Part shown: piece by piece, positions 1 to 9,764 of the stretch
Numbering within the stretch: position 1 is the first letter of the stretch
Layout of the letters: every line of letters starts with the position of its first letter
Assembly: GCF_900091615.1 (NCBI RefSeq)
Contig: NZ_FMIA01000002.1
Coordinates: forward strand, 434,001-498,000
DNA length: 64,000 nt
DNA from: Micromonospora yangpuensis
GTDB lineage: Bacteria > Actinomycetota > Actinomycetes > Mycobacteriales > Micromonosporaceae
Reading direction: 5' to 3'
Translations under genes and position numbers: made by a program
Notes under the pieces: generated by a model
What the model was told of the DNA's origin: nothing
The model's input: the letters and a program-made list of their open reading frames with translations, nothing else
The model's database searches: none

Positions 1-3000
1 AACGTCAACCAGCTCGCCGGCAACCTGACCAGCCAGGTCCGCAACATCTCCCAGGTCTCCACGGCGGTGGCCAAGGGCGACCTGAGCCAGAAGATCACGG
101 TGGACGCCCGGGGCGAGATGTTGGAGCTGAAGAACACCGTCAACACGATGGTGGATCAGCTGTCGTCGTTCGCCGACGAGGTGACCCGGGTGGCCCGGGA
201 GGTGGGTACCGAGGGCAAGTTGGGTGGTCAGGCCCAGGTCAAGGGCGTCTCGGGTACGTGGCGGGACCTGACCGACAACGTGAACTCGATGGCGTCGAAC
301 CTGACCAGTCAGGTGCGCAACATCGCCTCGGTCACCACGGCGGTTGCCAAGGGCGACCTGTCGCAGAAGATCACGGTGGATGCCCGGGGCGAGATCCTGG
401 AGCTGAAGTCGACCGTCAACACGATGGTGGATCAGTTGTCCTCGTTCGCCGACGAGGTGACCCGGGTGGCCCGGGAGGTGGGCACCGAGGGCAAGTTGGG
501 TGGTCAGGCCCAGGTGAAGGGGGTTGCCGGCACCTGGCGGGACCTGACCGACAACGTGAACTCGATGGCCTCGAACCTGACCGCCCAGGTCCGCAACATC
601 GCCCAGGTCTCCACCGCGGTCGCCCGGGGCGACCTGTCGCAGAAGATCACGGTGGACGCCCGGGGCGAGATCCTGGAGCTCAAGGACACCGTCAACACGA
701 TGGTGGATCAGCTGTCGTCGTTCGCCGACGAGGTGACCCGGGTGGCCCGGGAGGTGGGTACCGAGGGCAAGTTGGGTGGTCAGGCCCAGGTCAAGGGCGT
801 CTCGGGTACGTGGCGGGACCTGACCGACAACGTGAACTCGATGGCGTCGAACCTGACCAGTCAGGTGCGCAACATCGCCTCGGTGACCACCGCTGTCGCC
901 AAGGGCGACCTGAGCCAGAAGATCACCGTCGACGCACAGGGCGAGATCCTGGAGCTGAAGAACACCGTCAACACGATGGTGGACCAGCTCTCGTCGTTCG
1001 CCGACGAGGTGACCCGGGTGGCCCGCGAGGTCGGCATCGAGGGCAAGCTCGGCGGACAGGCCCAGGTGAAGGGGGTCTCCGGCACCTGGCGGGACCTCAC
1101 CGAGAACGTCAACCAGCTCGCCTCCACCCTGACCACCCAGCTGCGGGCGATCGCCCGGGTGTCGACCTCGGTCACCCGGGGTGACCTGACCCAGCGGATC
1201 GCGGTGAAGGCCCAGGGCGAGGTCGCCGAGCTGAAGGACAACATCAACCAGATGATCGTCACCCTCCGGGAGACGACGCACAAGAACGCCGAGCAGGGCT
1301 GGCTCGACTCGAACCTGGCCCGCATCGGTGGCCTGTTGCAGGGCCAACGGGATCTCGGCGAGGTCTGCCGCATGATCATGCAGGAGGTCACGCCGCTGGT
1401 GAACGCGCAGCTCGGCGCATTCTTCCTGGCCGACAACTCCGAGGGGGTGATGCGGCTACGGCTGACCGCCTCGTACGGCTACGTCTCCCGGGGCCACGAC
1501 GTCACCTTCGGCCCCGGCGAGGGACTGGTCGGGCAGACCGCGCTCTCCCGCCGGACGATCCGGGTCGGCGCGGTGCCCGACGGTCGGATCACCCTGCGCT
1601 CCGGGCTGGCCGACACCCCACCGGCCGATCTGGTCGTGCTCCCGGTGCTCTTCGAGGGCGAACTGCTCGGGGTGATCGAGTTCGCCACCGTCACGCCCTT
1701 CTCCGAGCTGCACCTGGCGTTCCTGGAGCGGCTGGTGCTCACCATCGGGGTCGCGGTCAACACCATCCAGGCCAACCGGCGTACCGAGGAGTTGCTGTCC
1801 CAGTCGCAGCGGCTGGCACACGAGTTGCAGGAGCAGTCGGCGGAGTTGCAGCGCACCAACGCCGAGCTGGAGGAGAAGGCCAAGCTGCTCAGTGAGCAGA
1901 AGGCGAACATCGAGACCCAGAACCGGGAGATCGAGCTGGCCCGGCTCGGCCTGGAGGACAAGGCGCAGCAGCTCACCCGGGCCTCGGCGTACAAGTCGGA
2001 GTTCCTGGCCAACATGAGCCACGAGCTGCGTACCCCGCTGAACTCGTTGCTGCTGCTGGCCCGGCTGCTGGTGGAGAACTCGGAGCAGAACCTCACCCCC
2101 AAGCAGATCGAGTTCGCCCGGACCATCCACGGCTCCGGGTCGGACCTGCTGCGCCTGATCGACGACATCCTCGACCTGTCCAAGATCGAAGCGGGCCGGA
2201 TGGACATCGAGCCGACCGAGATCCGGTTCGCCGAGATCCGCGGCTACGTCGAGCAGGCCTTCGCGCCGCAGGCCGAGGAGAAGGGCCTGGACTTCCAGGT
2301 ACGGGTGGCCAAGGACCTGCCCCCGGCGCTGGTCACCGACGCCCAGCGGTTGCAGCAGATCCTGCGCAACCTGCTCTCCAACGCGGTCAAGTTCACCGAC
2401 AACGGCGCGGTGACGCTGCGGATCGCCCCGGCGGCGGAGAACGTGGTCTTCGACGTGCCGGCGCTCACCAACGCCCGTCAGGTGATCGCCTTCACGGTGA
2501 TCGACACCGGGATAGGAGTCTCCGACGACAAGCTGTCGCTGATCTTCGAGGCGTTCCAGCAGGCCGACGGCACCACCAGTCGCCGGTACGGCGGCACCGG
2601 GCTCGGGCTGTCGATCAGCCGGGACCTGGCCCGACTGCTCGGTGGCACGATCACGGTCACCTCGGCACCCGGGCAGGGCTCGACGTTCACGCTCTTCGTA
2701 CCCGACGTGCTGGCCCCGGACGCGGTGGTCGCGCCGCTGCCGCCCTCACCGGCGCGGGCCGGGCTGCCGTCGTCGCTGCTGATGCCCCCGCTGGAGCTGC
2801 CCCAGGCGCCGCAGACCCCGGCCACCCGGCGGCTGGAGGGGGCCACCGTGCTGATCGTCGACGACGACGTACGGAACGTCTTCGCCCTGACCAGCGCGCT
2901 GGAACTGCACGGGATGACCGTGCTGTACTCGGACAACGGGGTGGACGGGGTCCGGGTGCTGGCTGAGCACCCGGAGGTGGACATCGTCCTGATGGATGCC

Positions 3001-3228
3001 ATGATGCCCGACCAGGACGGTTACGAGACGACCCAGCAGATCCGACGCAACCACCGGTTCGCCGACCTGCCGGTGGTCTTCCTGACCGCGAAGGCGATGC
3101 CGGGGGACCGGGAGTCGGCGCTCGCGGCGGGCGGTAGCGACTACATCACCAAACCGGTCGACCTCGACCAGTTGATCGAGCTGATGTCCGGCTGGATCAG
3201 CCGCAGCCACGGCAAGGAGAGTTCGTGA
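1..3228 (+). CDS. Multi-HAMP hybrid sensor histidine kinase (5' end outside window)
   Basis: The frame is open from base 1, so the gene begins upstream. The visible part starts with a ladder of near-identical 92-residue HAMP units (about 1-1290). A GAF domain follows (about 1330-1780), then a coiled coil. The HisKA H-box contains SHELRTPLN, with the phospho-acceptor His codon at 2020-2022. The HATPase domain shows [15 protein letters not shown] and [11 protein letters not shown]-terminal receiver domain (about 2845-3200) has its Asp in LMDAMMP. No membrane segment is visible, so a cytoplasmic stress or osmosensing type (like fungal group III kinases) is possible. It overlaps the next response-regulator gene by 4 bp, suggesting one phosphorelay. 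Confidence 0.95.
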   Translation, partial: NVNQLAGNLTSQVRNISQVSTAVAKGDLSQKITVDARGEMLELKNTVNTMVDQLSSFADEVTRVAREVGTEGKLGGQAQVKGVSGTWRDLTDNVNSMASNLTSQVRNIASVTTAVAKGDLSQKITVDARGEILELKSTVNTMVDQLSSFADEVTRVAREVGTEGKLGGQAQVKGVAGTWRDLTDNVNSMASNLTAQVRNIAQVSTAVARGDLSQKITVDARGEILELKDTVNTMVDQLSSFADEVTRVAREVGTEGKLGGQAQVKGVSGTWRDLTDNVNSMASNLTSQVRNIASVTTAVAKGDLSQKITVDAQGEILELKNTVNTMVDQLSSFADEVTRVAREVGIEGKLGGQAQVKGVSGTWRDLTENVNQLASTLTTQLRAIARVSTSVTRGDLTQRIAVKAQGEVAELKDNINQMIVTLRETTHKNAEQGWLDSNLARIGGLLQGQRDLGEVCRMIMQEVTPLVNAQLGAFFLADNSEGVMRLRLTASYGYVSRGHDVTFGPGEGLVGQTALSRRTIRVGAVPDGRITLRSGLADTPPADLVVLPVLFEGELLGVIEFATVTPFSELHLAFLERLVLTIGVAVNTIQANRRTEELLSQSQRLAHELQEQSAELQRTNAELEEKAKLLSEQKANIETQNREIELARLGLEDKAQQLTRASAYKSEFLANMSHELRTPLNSLLLLARLLVENSEQNLTPKQIEFARTIHGSGSDLLRLIDDILDLSKIEAGRMDIEPTEIRFAEIRGYVEQAFAPQAEEKGLDFQVRVAKDLPPALVTDAQRLQQILRNLLSNAVKFTDNGAVTLRIAPAAENVVFDVPALTNARQVIAFTVIDTGIGVSDDKLSLIFEAFQQADGTTSRRYGGTGLGLSISRDLARLLGGTITVTSAPGQGSTFTLFVPDVLAPDAVVAPLPPSPARAGLPSSLLMPPLELPQAPQTPATRRLEGATVLIVDDDVRNVFALTSALELHGMTVLYSDNGVDGVRVLAEHPEVDIVLMDAMMPDQDGYETTQQIRRNHRFADLPVVFLTAKAMPGDRESALAAGGSDYITKPVDLDQLIELMSGWISRSHGKESS
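134..884 (+). repeat. 276-bp tandem DNA repeats encoding HAMP units
   Basis: The HAMP units recur every 276 bp. Bases 134-332 and 686-884, two units apart (552 bp), are identical over 199 bp by direct reading. Adjacent units differ at scattered positions. This points to recent duplication or gene conversion of a two-unit block. Confidence 0.9.
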
Positions 3229-3779
3229 CCCAGATGGCCAAGGCGTTGCTGGTCGACGACCGCCGGGAGAACCTGATGGCCCTGGAGGCGATCCTCCAGG
3301 GCCTGCCGGTCCAGTCGGTGGCCGTGGAGAGCGGTGAGGCGGCGCTGAAGCAGCTGCTGGTCGACGACTTCGCGGTGATCCTGCTGGACGCCCAGATGCC
3401 GGACATGGACGGGTTCGAGACCGCCGGGCACATCAAGCGGCGGGAGCGGACCCGGCACGTACCGATCATCTTCCTCACCGCCGCGGACCGGGACGCCCAG
3501 CTCGCCCTGCGCGGCTACGCGGCCGGCGCGGTCGACTACCTGACCAAGCCCTTCGACCCGTGGGTGCTGCGGGCCAAGGTGTCCGTCTTCGTCGAGCTGT
3601 GGGTCAAGTCCCGTCAGCTCGCCGCCCAGTCCGACCTGGTACGGGAGCGGGAGACCCAGTGGCGCACGTTGGCCGAGGCGGTCGACGAGGCCACCGCGCT
3701 GCTGCGCACCGACACCCCGGACGCCCGGAGCCGGGCCGTGGAACTCCTCGAACAGGCCCGCTGGGGCCCGACCGGCTGA
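3225..3779 (+). CDS. Single-domain response regulator with helical C-terminal tail
   Basis: This 184-residue protein starts at GTG 3225, overlapping the kinase stop by 4 bp (GTGA), so the two are translationally coupled. The first 120 or so residues form a receiver domain with acidic pair DD near residue 11, phospho-acceptor Asp in [11 protein letters not shown], and conserved Lys in LTKPFDP. The C-terminal 60 residues look helical and charged, without a DNA-binding or enzymatic domain. It probably shuttles phosphate from the hybrid kinase to another partner or acts by protein contact. The adjacent STAS gene on the other strand hints at a link to sigma-factor partner switching, which is inference. 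Confidence 0.9.
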   Translation: MTQMAKALLVDDRRENLMALEAILQGLPVQSVAVESGEAALKQLLVDDFAVILLDAQMPDMDGFETAGHIKRRERTRHVPIIFLTAADRDAQLALRGYAAGAVDYLTKPFDPWVLRAKVSVFVELWVKSRQLAAQSDLVRERETQWRTLAEAVDEATALLRTDTPDARSRAVELLEQARWGPTG

Positions 3780-3794
3780 GCCGCCGCCGGAGGG

Positions 3795-4130
3795 TCAGCC
3801 GGTGGCCTGGTTGTTGCGGATCATCAGGGCCGAGCGCAGGCCGGTGATGTCCAGGACGCGGAGCAGGAAGTCGCCCACGTTGGTGAGGATCAGCAGGCTC
3901 TGCGCGTGGCTGGCCTTGCGGCTGAGCACGACCAGGGTGCCCAGCCCTTGCGAGTCGCAGAAGGTCACCCCGCCCAGGTCCAGCACGATCCGCGGCGGTG
4001 CGTCGGCGAGGGCCTCGTTGACGACTGTCGACAGCTGGGCGGCCGTGAGCATGTCGATCTCACCGGCGAGGCGAAGCACCACTTCGTCCCCCGACCGGTG
4101 TACCGTGATGGACAGTTCGGCACGATCCAC
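3795..4130 (-). CDS. STAS-domain anti-sigma factor antagonist
   Basis: This 111-residue protein is a single STAS domain (SpoIIAA/RsbV family). It carries the characteristic loop FCDSQGLGTLV, whose Ser is the expected site of phosphorylation by a partner kinase/anti-sigma factor. Family members release sigma factors by sequestering the anti-sigma factor when dephosphorylated. No anti-sigma kinase is next to it, so the partner is elsewhere. It converges on the response-regulator gene with 15 bp between stops. It is read divergently from hemL across a 247-bp gap. Confidence 0.9.
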   Translation of the reverse strand: MDRAELSITVHRSGDEVVLRLAGEIDMLTAAQLSTVVNEALADAPPRIVLDLGGVTFCDSQGLGTLVVLSRKASHAQSLLILTNVGDFLLRVLDITGLRSALMIRNNQATG

Positions 4131-4377
4131 CCGGTCAGCCTAGCGCGATCCGTCCGGCCCGGCCCGTCGAGGCGGATCCGGGCGTGCCGGGCGGGTGTGA
4201 TTCTCCCCGTGGACGGGCCCGCCCAGCCGCCCCGCCACCCCGCCGAGCAACCGGTTCCGGGCACCGCCGCGACACCGCCCGCAGCGCGTCGGCGGGTGGT
4301 CGCCGTCGGGTGAGCCCGGTAACGCTGAGCGGGGTGCCTGCCGATTCGGCTTCCGGCGCTGACACAATGGCTCCATC

Positions 4378-5718
4378 GTGACCGAAATGTTTCCCGCCGG
4401 ACCCGGCCGCTATCCGGCCGCCGCGCCGGCCTCCGAGGCCCTGTTCGACCGCGCCCGTGCCCTGGTGCCGGGCGGGGTGAACTCCCCCGTGCGCGCCTTC
4501 CACTCGGTCGGCGGCACCCCGCGTTTCATGGTCCGGGGGGAGGGGCCCTGGCTGTACGACGCCGACGATCGGCGCTACGTCGACCTGGTCTGCTCCTGGG
4601 GTCCGTTGATTCTCGGTCACGCCCATCCCGAGGTGGTGGCCGCCGTGCAGGCCGCCGCGGCGAAGGGCACCAGCTTCGGCACCCCCACCCCGGGTGAGGT
4701 GGAGTTGGCCGCCGAGATCGTCGAGCGGACCCCGGTCGAGCAGGTCCGGCTGGTCAACTCCGGCACCGAGGCCACCATGTCGGCGATCCGGCTGGCGCGC
4801 GGATTCACCGGCCGCTCCAAGATCATCAAGTTCTCCGGTTGCTACCACGGGCACTCCGACGGCCTGCTCGCCGCCGCCGGCTCCGGCGTGGCCACCCTCG
4901 GGCTGCCCGACTCGCCGGGCGTCACCGGCGCGGCGGCCGGCGACACCATCGTGCTGCCGTACAACGACGTGGCCTCGGTCGAGGCGGTCTTCGCCGCCGA
5001 GGGGCCGCAGATCGCCGCGATCATCACCGAGGCCGCCGCCGGCAACATGGGCGTGGTGGCCCCCCGCGACGGCTTCAACCAGGCGCTGGCCCGGATCGCC
5101 CACGCGCACGGTGCGCTGCTCATCGTGGACGAGGTGATGACCGGGTTCCGGGTCTCCCGCGCCGGCTGGCACGGCGTCGACCCCTGCGACGCGGACCTGT
5201 GGACGTACGGGAAGGTGATGGGGGGCGGGCTGCCCGCCGCGGCGTTCGGCGGACGCGCGGAGATCATGGCCCGACTCGCGCCGGCCGGCCCGGTCTACCA
5301 GGCCGGCACGCTCTCCGGTAACCCGCTGGCCTGCGCCGCCGGCCTGGCCACCCTGCGGCTGGCCGACGAGGCGCTCTACCGCCGGCTGGACGAGACCGCC
5401 GCCGTCGTGGGCCGGCTCGCCAGCGACGCGCTCACCGCCGCCGGTGTCGCCCACCGCCTGTCGTACGCGGGCAGCATGTTCTCGATCTTCTTCACCGACG
5501 CCGAGGTGGTCGACTACGACACCGCCCGCACCCAGCAGGTGCCGGCGTTCCGGGCGTTCTTCCACGCCATGCTCGCCGCCGGGGTGTACCTTCCCCCGAG
5601 CGCGTTCGAGGCGTGGTTCGTGTCGGCGGCGTTGGACGACGCCGCCCTGGACCAGGTCGCCGGGGCCCTCCCGGCGGCGGCGACAGCAGCGGCAGCAGCG
5701 GCAGGCACCGGGGGGTAG
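4378..5718 (+). CDS. hemL: Glutamate-1-semialdehyde 2,1-aminomutase
   Basis: HemL converts glutamate-1-semialdehyde to 5-aminolevulinate, the committed precursor of haem, sirohaem and cobalamin. The 446-residue length fits the family. The sequence shows the class-III aminotransferase fold with [17 protein letters not shown] near residue 125, [10 protein letters not shown], and the PLP lysine in [11 protein letters not shown]. The N-terminus [12 protein letters not shown] is typical. A GTG start at 4378 is used; no strong Shine-Dalgarno sequence is visible. The last dozen residues are a poly-Ala tail. A haem-precursor gene just upstream of cytochrome c maturation genes makes physiological sense. 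Confidence 0.96.
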   Translation: MTEMFPAGPGRYPAAAPASEALFDRARALVPGGVNSPVRAFHSVGGTPRFMVRGEGPWLYDADDRRYVDLVCSWGPLILGHAHPEVVAAVQAAAAKGTSFGTPTPGEVELAAEIVERTPVEQVRLVNSGTEATMSAIRLARGFTGRSKIIKFSGCYHGHSDGLLAAAGSGVATLGLPDSPGVTGAAAGDTIVLPYNDVASVEAVFAAEGPQIAAIITEAAAGNMGVVAPRDGFNQALARIAHAHGALLIVDEVMTGFRVSRAGWHGVDPCDADLWTYGKVMGGGLPAAAFGGRAEIMARLAPAGPVYQAGTLSGNPLACAAGLATLRLADEALYRRLDETAAVVGRLASDALTAAGVAHRLSYAGSMFSIFFTDAEVVDYDTARTQQVPAFRAFFHAMLAAGVYLPPSAFEAWFVSAALDDAALDQVAGALPAAATAAAAAAGTGG

Positions 5719-5720
5719 CT

Positions 5721-5840
5721 GGTGAGCGCGAGGAGTGAGCCGGTTTTGCGAGCCCCGCAGTCGCGAACGAAGGGGGCAGTGGTGAGCGCGAGGAGTGAGC
5801 CGGTTTTGCGAGCCCCGCAGTCGCGAACGAAGGGGACAGA
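5721..5840 (+). repeat. 60-bp direct repeat, two copies
   Basis: Two copies (5721-5780 and 5781-5840) begin GGTGAGCGCGAGGAGTGAGC and differ at one or two bases near the end. They fill the gap between hemL and the phosphatase gene. Each copy carries a potential GTG start, but neither is in frame with the downstream gene. The function is unknown; it could be a dispersed family unit. Confidence 0.9.
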
Positions 5841-5843
5841 GCG

Positions 5844-6491
5844 GTGAGCAGTACGGTCGTCCACGTGCTCCGGCACGGCGAGGTCTACAACCCTGGCCAG
5901 ATCCTCTACGGCCGGTTGCCCGGTTTCGCCCTCTCCGAGCTGGGCGTACAGATGGCCAAGGCCGCCGCCCAGGGCCTGGCCGAACGCGAGGTCGTGCACG
6001 TGGTGGCCAGCCCGCTGGAACGCGCCCAGCAGACCGCCGAGCCGATCGCCGCCCAGTTCGGCCTGCCGGTCGGGGTGGACGAGCGGCTGATCGAGAGCGC
6101 GAACTGGTTCGAGGGCAAGCGGGTCTCGCCCGGCGACGGCTCGTTCCGGGACCCGCGTAACTGGTGGGTGCTGCGGGACCCGGTCACCCCGTCCTGGGGC
6201 GAGGCGTACGTGGCCATCGCGGAGCGGATGTTCGCCGCCCTGCACGCGGCCCGGATCGCCGCCGAGGGGCGGGAGGCGGTGCTCGTCTCCCACCAGCTGC
6301 CGATCTGGACCCTGCGCCGGTACGTCGAGCGCAAGCGGCTCTGGCACGACCCGCGTCGCCGGCAGTGCGGGCTGGCCAGCCTCACCTCGTTCCACTTCGA
6401 CGGGGCCAAGGTGGCCGGTATCGGGTACAGCGAGCCGGCCGCGCACCTGATCGCGATGTCGCCGACCGCCCGGACGGCCAAGGGGGCCTGA
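5844..6491 (+). CDS. Histidine phosphatase family protein (phosphoglycerate mutase-like)
   Basis: This 215-residue protein has the RHG signature in VLRHGEVYNP near the N-terminus, where the His is the phosphohistidine nucleophile. It also has the family's SPLERAQQTAEPI segment and a second catalytic His in VLVSHQLPIW. These mark the branch-1 histidine phosphatase superfamily. The real substrate cannot be told from sequence. The start GTG 5844 follows the 60-bp repeats. Its stop overlaps the start of the thioredoxin-like gene by 1 bp (TGATG), placing it first in the cytochrome c maturation operon. In other actinomycetes a gene of this kind sits at the same place. Confidence 0.92.
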   Translation: MSSTVVHVLRHGEVYNPGQILYGRLPGFALSELGVQMAKAAAQGLAEREVVHVVASPLERAQQTAEPIAAQFGLPVGVDERLIESANWFEGKRVSPGDGSFRDPRNWWVLRDPVTPSWGEAYVAIAERMFAALHAARIAAEGREAVLVSHQLPIWTLRRYVERKRLWHDPRRRQCGLASLTSFHFDGAKVAGIGYSEPAAHLIAMSPTARTAKGA

Positions 6492-7069
6492 TGAGAGCCC
6501 GCAGGTGGATCACCGGTGCGCTGGCCGCCACGGCGGTCGCGGCGGGTCTGGTCGGCTGCTCGGCCGACGACGGCGAGCAGCGCTGCACCAACACCGAGGG
6601 CATCATCGAGTGCGCCCCCGACGAGCGGTCCACGGTGCCCGAGGTGACCGGTGAACTGCTCGACGGCACCCCGTACGACCTGACCGACGCCCGGGGACAG
6701 GTGGTCGTGGTCAACTTCTGGGGCTCCTGGTGCAACCCCTGCCGGGCCGAGGCCGACGACCTGGAGAACACCTACCAGGCGACCAAGGGCTCCGGGGTCA
6801 CCTTCCTCGGCATCAACGTGCAGGACGACCGGGACAAGGCGGTCGCCTTCGAGGAGAGCTTCAAGGTCACCTACCCGAGCATCTTCGACCCGGCCAGCCG
6901 GCTGGCCCTGCGCTTCGACATCGCCCCGAACAGCGTCCCGGCCACCTTCGTGCTGGACCGGGAGGGCCGGATCGCCACCGTGATCCGGTCGGCGGTCACC
7001 CAGCAGCAGCTGCAGCCCGCCGTGGAGAGGGTCGCCGCCGAACAGGCCGCCATGGCCGGACCGGGCTGA
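6491..7069 (+). CDS. TlpA/ResA-like thiol-disulfide oxidoreductase lipoprotein
   Basis: This 192-residue protein has a signal peptide ending in a lipobox (LVGC, Cys23), so it is likely anchored outside the membrane. A thioredoxin fold follows, with the redox motif WCNPC at about 80-84. The family keeps apocytochrome c haem-binding cysteines reduced, receiving electrons from CcdA. The start ATG overlaps the previous stop by 1 bp. Its own stop overlaps ccdA in the same way. Two extra Cys lie at about 32 and 41, before the catalytic domain, and might form a structural disulfide. Confidence 0.93.
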   Translation: MRARRWITGALAATAVAAGLVGCSADDGEQRCTNTEGIIECAPDERSTVPEVTGELLDGTPYDLTDARGQVVVVNFWGSWCNPCRAEADDLENTYQATKGSGVTFLGINVQDDRDKAVAFEESFKVTYPSIFDPASRLALRFDIAPNSVPATFVLDREGRIATVIRSAVTQQQLQPAVERVAAEQAAMAGPG

Positions 7070-8064
7070 TGGGCGAGACGTTCCGGGAGTTGGCCCAGAG
7101 CGGTCCGCTGCTGCTCGCCATCGGCGCGGCGGCGCTGGCCGGGCTGGTCAGCTTTCTCTCCCCGTGCGTCCTGCCGCTGGTCCCCGGCTACCTCTCCTAC
7201 GTAACCGGCCTAGCCGGCACCGACCTCGAGGTAAGGAAGGGCCCCCGCTTAACGCCTACGGTAGAGAAGGGTTCCCCGCTCACCACCCCGAGCGGCGGGA
7301 CGGCCGTCGGCAGCGGGGCGCCCGGGGACGGTACGACGTCCGACGCGGGAGCCGTCGGAGTGCGGGAGCGGATCGGGAAGCAGGCCGGGGAAGACGCCGC
7401 CGGCCGCGGGGAGCAGGCCGGGGAGCACGCCGCCGGGCGCGGGGAGCAGGCCGGGGAGCAGGCCGGTGGACGTCGGGCGGCGGCGGTCAAGGGCCGGGTG
7501 CTCGCCGGGACGTTGCTGTTCATCGCCGGCTTCACCGTCGTCTTCGTCTCCACCGCGGTCGTCGTCTCGCAGCTCGGCCAGCTTCTCTTCGCGTACGACC
7601 GGATCGTGGAGATCGCCGTCGGCTCGCTGATCGTCCTGCTCGGCCTCGGGTACCTGGGCCTGGTCCCGGGGTTGCAACGCGAGTTCAGAATCAGCCGGCT
7701 GCCCTCGGCCGGCCTGCTCGGCGCGCCGGTCTTCGGCGCGGTCTTCGCGCTGAGCTGGGTGCCCTGCGTCGGCCCGACCCTCGGCGCGGTGCTCGGGATG
7801 GGCGCTGTCGGCGGTCAGACCGACCGGGCCGTGGTGCTGGCCGTGGCGTACTGCGTGGGGCTGGGGTTGCCGTTCGTGATCTTCGGGTTGGGCTTCCAGC
7901 GCCTGCTCGGGGTCTTCAAGGCGGTCCGGCGCAACAGCCGCTGGGTCACCCGGGTCGGCGGCGCGCTGCTGATCCTGATCGGGTTGGCGCTGGTCACCGG
8001 GGGTTGGCAGAACTTCGTGATCTGGTTGCAGACCACCGTGGGGGTCGGCGAGGTGAGCATCTGA
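7069..8064 (+). CDS. ccdA: Cytochrome c biogenesis protein CcdA with an in-frame insertion
   Basis: CcdA passes electrons across the membrane to the extracytoplasmic thioredoxin. The first helix has the conserved LVSFLSPCVLPLVPGYLSY with its redox Cys. The second Cys lies in LSWVPCVGPTLGA. The protein is 331 residues, longer than usual for this family. The extra length is a hydrophilic stretch of roughly 85 residues between helix 1 and helix 2 (about residues 53-140). That stretch contains a copy of the dispersed 54-bp element and a repeated GEQAG segment. The reading frame is intact through the insertion. It forms an operon with the thioredoxin-like gene and resB by 1-bp overlaps. Confidence 0.93.
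   Translation: MGETFRELAQSGPLLLAIGAAALAGLVSFLSPCVLPLVPGYLSYVTGLAGTDLEVRKGPRLTPTVEKGSPLTTPSGGTAVGSGAPGDGTTSDAGAVGVRERIGKQAGEDAAGRGEQAGEHAAGRGEQAGEQAGGRRAAAVKGRVLAGTLLFIAGFTVVFVSTAVVVSQLGQLLFAYDRIVEIAVGSLIVLLGLGYLGLVPGLQREFRISRLPSAGLLGAPVFGAVFALSWVPCVGPTLGAVLGMGAVGGQTDRAVVLAVAYCVGLGLPFVIFGLGFQRLLGVFKAVRRNSRWVTRVGGALLILIGLALVTGGWQNFVIWLQTTVGVGEVSI
7231..7283 (+). repeat. Dispersed 54-bp element, copy A (inside ccdA)
   Basis: It starts GTAAGGAAGGGCCCCC, continues with TTAACGCC and GGTAGAGAAGG, and ends near GCTCAC. This matches the element seen at seven other places in the window. Here it is translated in frame within ccdA. Confidence 0.85.
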
Positions 8065-9764
8065 TGACCACCGTGCAGCAGGGGCAGCCGGGCGCCGCCG
8101 GTGACGACCGCGGCCGGGACGCCACCACGGACGACCCGGGCCGCCGGGACGCCACCACGCCGCCGCGTCGGCGGCGTACCAACTGGTTGTTGGCCCTGCT
8201 GCGTAACTCATGGCGGCAGCTGACCAGCATGCGTACCGCGTTGATCCTGCTCTTCCTGCTCGCGGTGGCCGCCATCCCGGGGTCGGTGCTGCCGCAGCGC
8301 GGGGTCAACCCGGAGGACGTGCGCGACTACTTCGTCCGGTATCCGGATCTGGCGCCGGTGCTGGACCGGCTCGGCGCGTTCGAAGCGTTCGGGTCGGTCT
8401 GGTTCTCCGCGATCTACCTGCTGCTCTTCACCTCGCTGGTCGGCTGCATCGTGCCCCGGCTGCGCGACCACGTGCGGGCCCTGCGGATGCGCCCGCCGGC
8501 CGCGCCGAAACGGCTGGACCGGCTGCCGCAGCACGCGACGCTGCCGGCCCCCGCCGGCGGCGTCGAGGCCGTGGCCGAGGCGCTGCGCAGGCGCCGCTGG
8601 CGGGTCGCGGTCCGGGGCGACGAGGTCTCCGCCGAGAAGGGGTACCTGAAGGAGAGCGGCAACCTGCTCTTCCACTTCTCCCTGATCGCCGTGCTGGTCG
8701 GGGTGGCCTTCGGCTCCTGGTACGGCTGGCAGGGCAACCGCCTGCTGGTGGCCGGCGAGGACAAGGCGTTCTGCAACACCCGTCAGCAGTACGCCGAGAC
8801 GAGCTTCGGCCCTCGGGTGGACGACGCCGCGCTGCCCGGCTTCTGCCTGACCCTGGACGACTTCGAGGCCCGGTTCCTGGACTCCGGCCAGCCCGAGTTC
8901 TTCAACGCCACGGTGACCGTGGAGGAGCCCGGCCGGGCGGCCCGCAGCGCCGAGTTCTCGGTCAACTCGCCGCTGCGGCTGGACGACGCCAACGTCTACC
9001 TGCTCGGCCACGGGTACGCCCCGGTCATCCGGTACACCGACCGTAACGGGCGCAGCCAGTCCAGCGTGGTGCCCTTCCTGACCACCGGCGACATGGGCCT
9101 GACCAGCGAGGGGTTGGCCGCGTTCCCGGACGTCAACGTCGACCCGGCGACCGGCGAGCGCAACCCCGAGCTGCAGGTCGCCTTCGAGGGGCTGTACCTG
9201 CCGACCGCGCCGCAGCAGCCACCGTACGTGCGCTCGGAGTACCCGAACGAGCGCAACCCGGCGGTGTTCCTGATCGGCTACCGGGGCAACCTGGGCCTGG
9301 ACGCCGGCATCCCGGGCTCGATCTACCAGCTCGACCAGCGTCAGGTGAGCAACGGCAGGCTGACCCAGCTCGGTGACGGCAAGCTGCTGCGTCCCGGTGA
9401 GAAGTGGGTGCTCGACGACGGCACCGCTGTCGAGTTCCTCGGCACCCGGCGCTACGTCACCCTCTCCGTCCGGCACGACCCCGGTTCGACGATCCTGCTG
9501 GTCAGCTGCGCGACGTTGATCATCGGACTGATGGGTTCGCTGTTCGGCCGCCGACGGCGGGTGTTCTTCCGGGTCACCGACCCGGGAAGTGGATCTCCGA
9601 CAGGCCGTAGTAGCTTGATGGAGGCCGGTGGCCTGCCCCGCACCGACCAACCCGGCTTCGCCGACGAGTTCAGTCAGCTCGTCACGGCGGTCAGCGGGGA
9701 CGTCCGGGCCGGCGACGATCGGGTCGAGGACGGTCGGGGTCGGCCGCGAGAAGGGACCGAGTGA
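8064..9764 (+). CDS. resB: Cytochrome c biogenesis protein ResB (Ccs1)
   Basis: ResB works with CcsB as the system II haem export and cytochrome c ligation complex. The 566-residue product has a disordered, charged N-terminus (about 1-45). Transmembrane helices follow, beginning at SMRTALILLFLLAVAAIPGS and continuing with FSAIYLLLFTSLVGCIVPRL. A large extracytoplasmic region comes next, then a last helix at about 475-495 (TILLVSCATLIIGLMGSLFG). The PQR segment after helix 1 is typical. ATG 8064 overlaps the ccdA stop by 1 bp. Confidence 0.95.
   Translation: MTTVQQGQPGAAGDDRGRDATTDDPGRRDATTPPRRRRTNWLLALLRNSWRQLTSMRTALILLFLLAVAAIPGSVLPQRGVNPEDVRDYFVRYPDLAPVLDRLGAFEAFGSVWFSAIYLLLFTSLVGCIVPRLRDHVRALRMRPPAAPKRLDRLPQHATLPAPAGGVEAVAEALRRRRWRVAVRGDEVSAEKGYLKESGNLLFHFSLIAVLVGVAFGSWYGWQGNRLLVAGEDKAFCNTRQQYAETSFGPRVDDAALPGFCLTLDDFEARFLDSGQPEFFNATVTVEEPGRAARSAEFSVNSPLRLDDANVYLLGHGYAPVIRYTDRNGRSQSSVVPFLTTGDMGLTSEGLAAFPDVNVDPATGERNPELQVAFEGLYLPTAPQQPPYVRSEYPNERNPAVFLIGYRGNLGLDAGIPGSIYQLDQRQVSNGRLTQLGDGKLLRPGEKWVLDDGTAVEFLGTRRYVTLSVRHDPGSTILLVSCATLIIGLMGSLFGRRRRVFFRVTDPGSGSPTGRSSLMEAGGLPRTDQPGFADEFSQLVTAVSGDVRAGDDRVEDGRGRPREGTE

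Noticed and set aside
134..1250. HAMP repeats as a CRISPR or minisatellite array
   Set aside because: The units are 276 bp, code in frame for a known domain and lack unique spacers.
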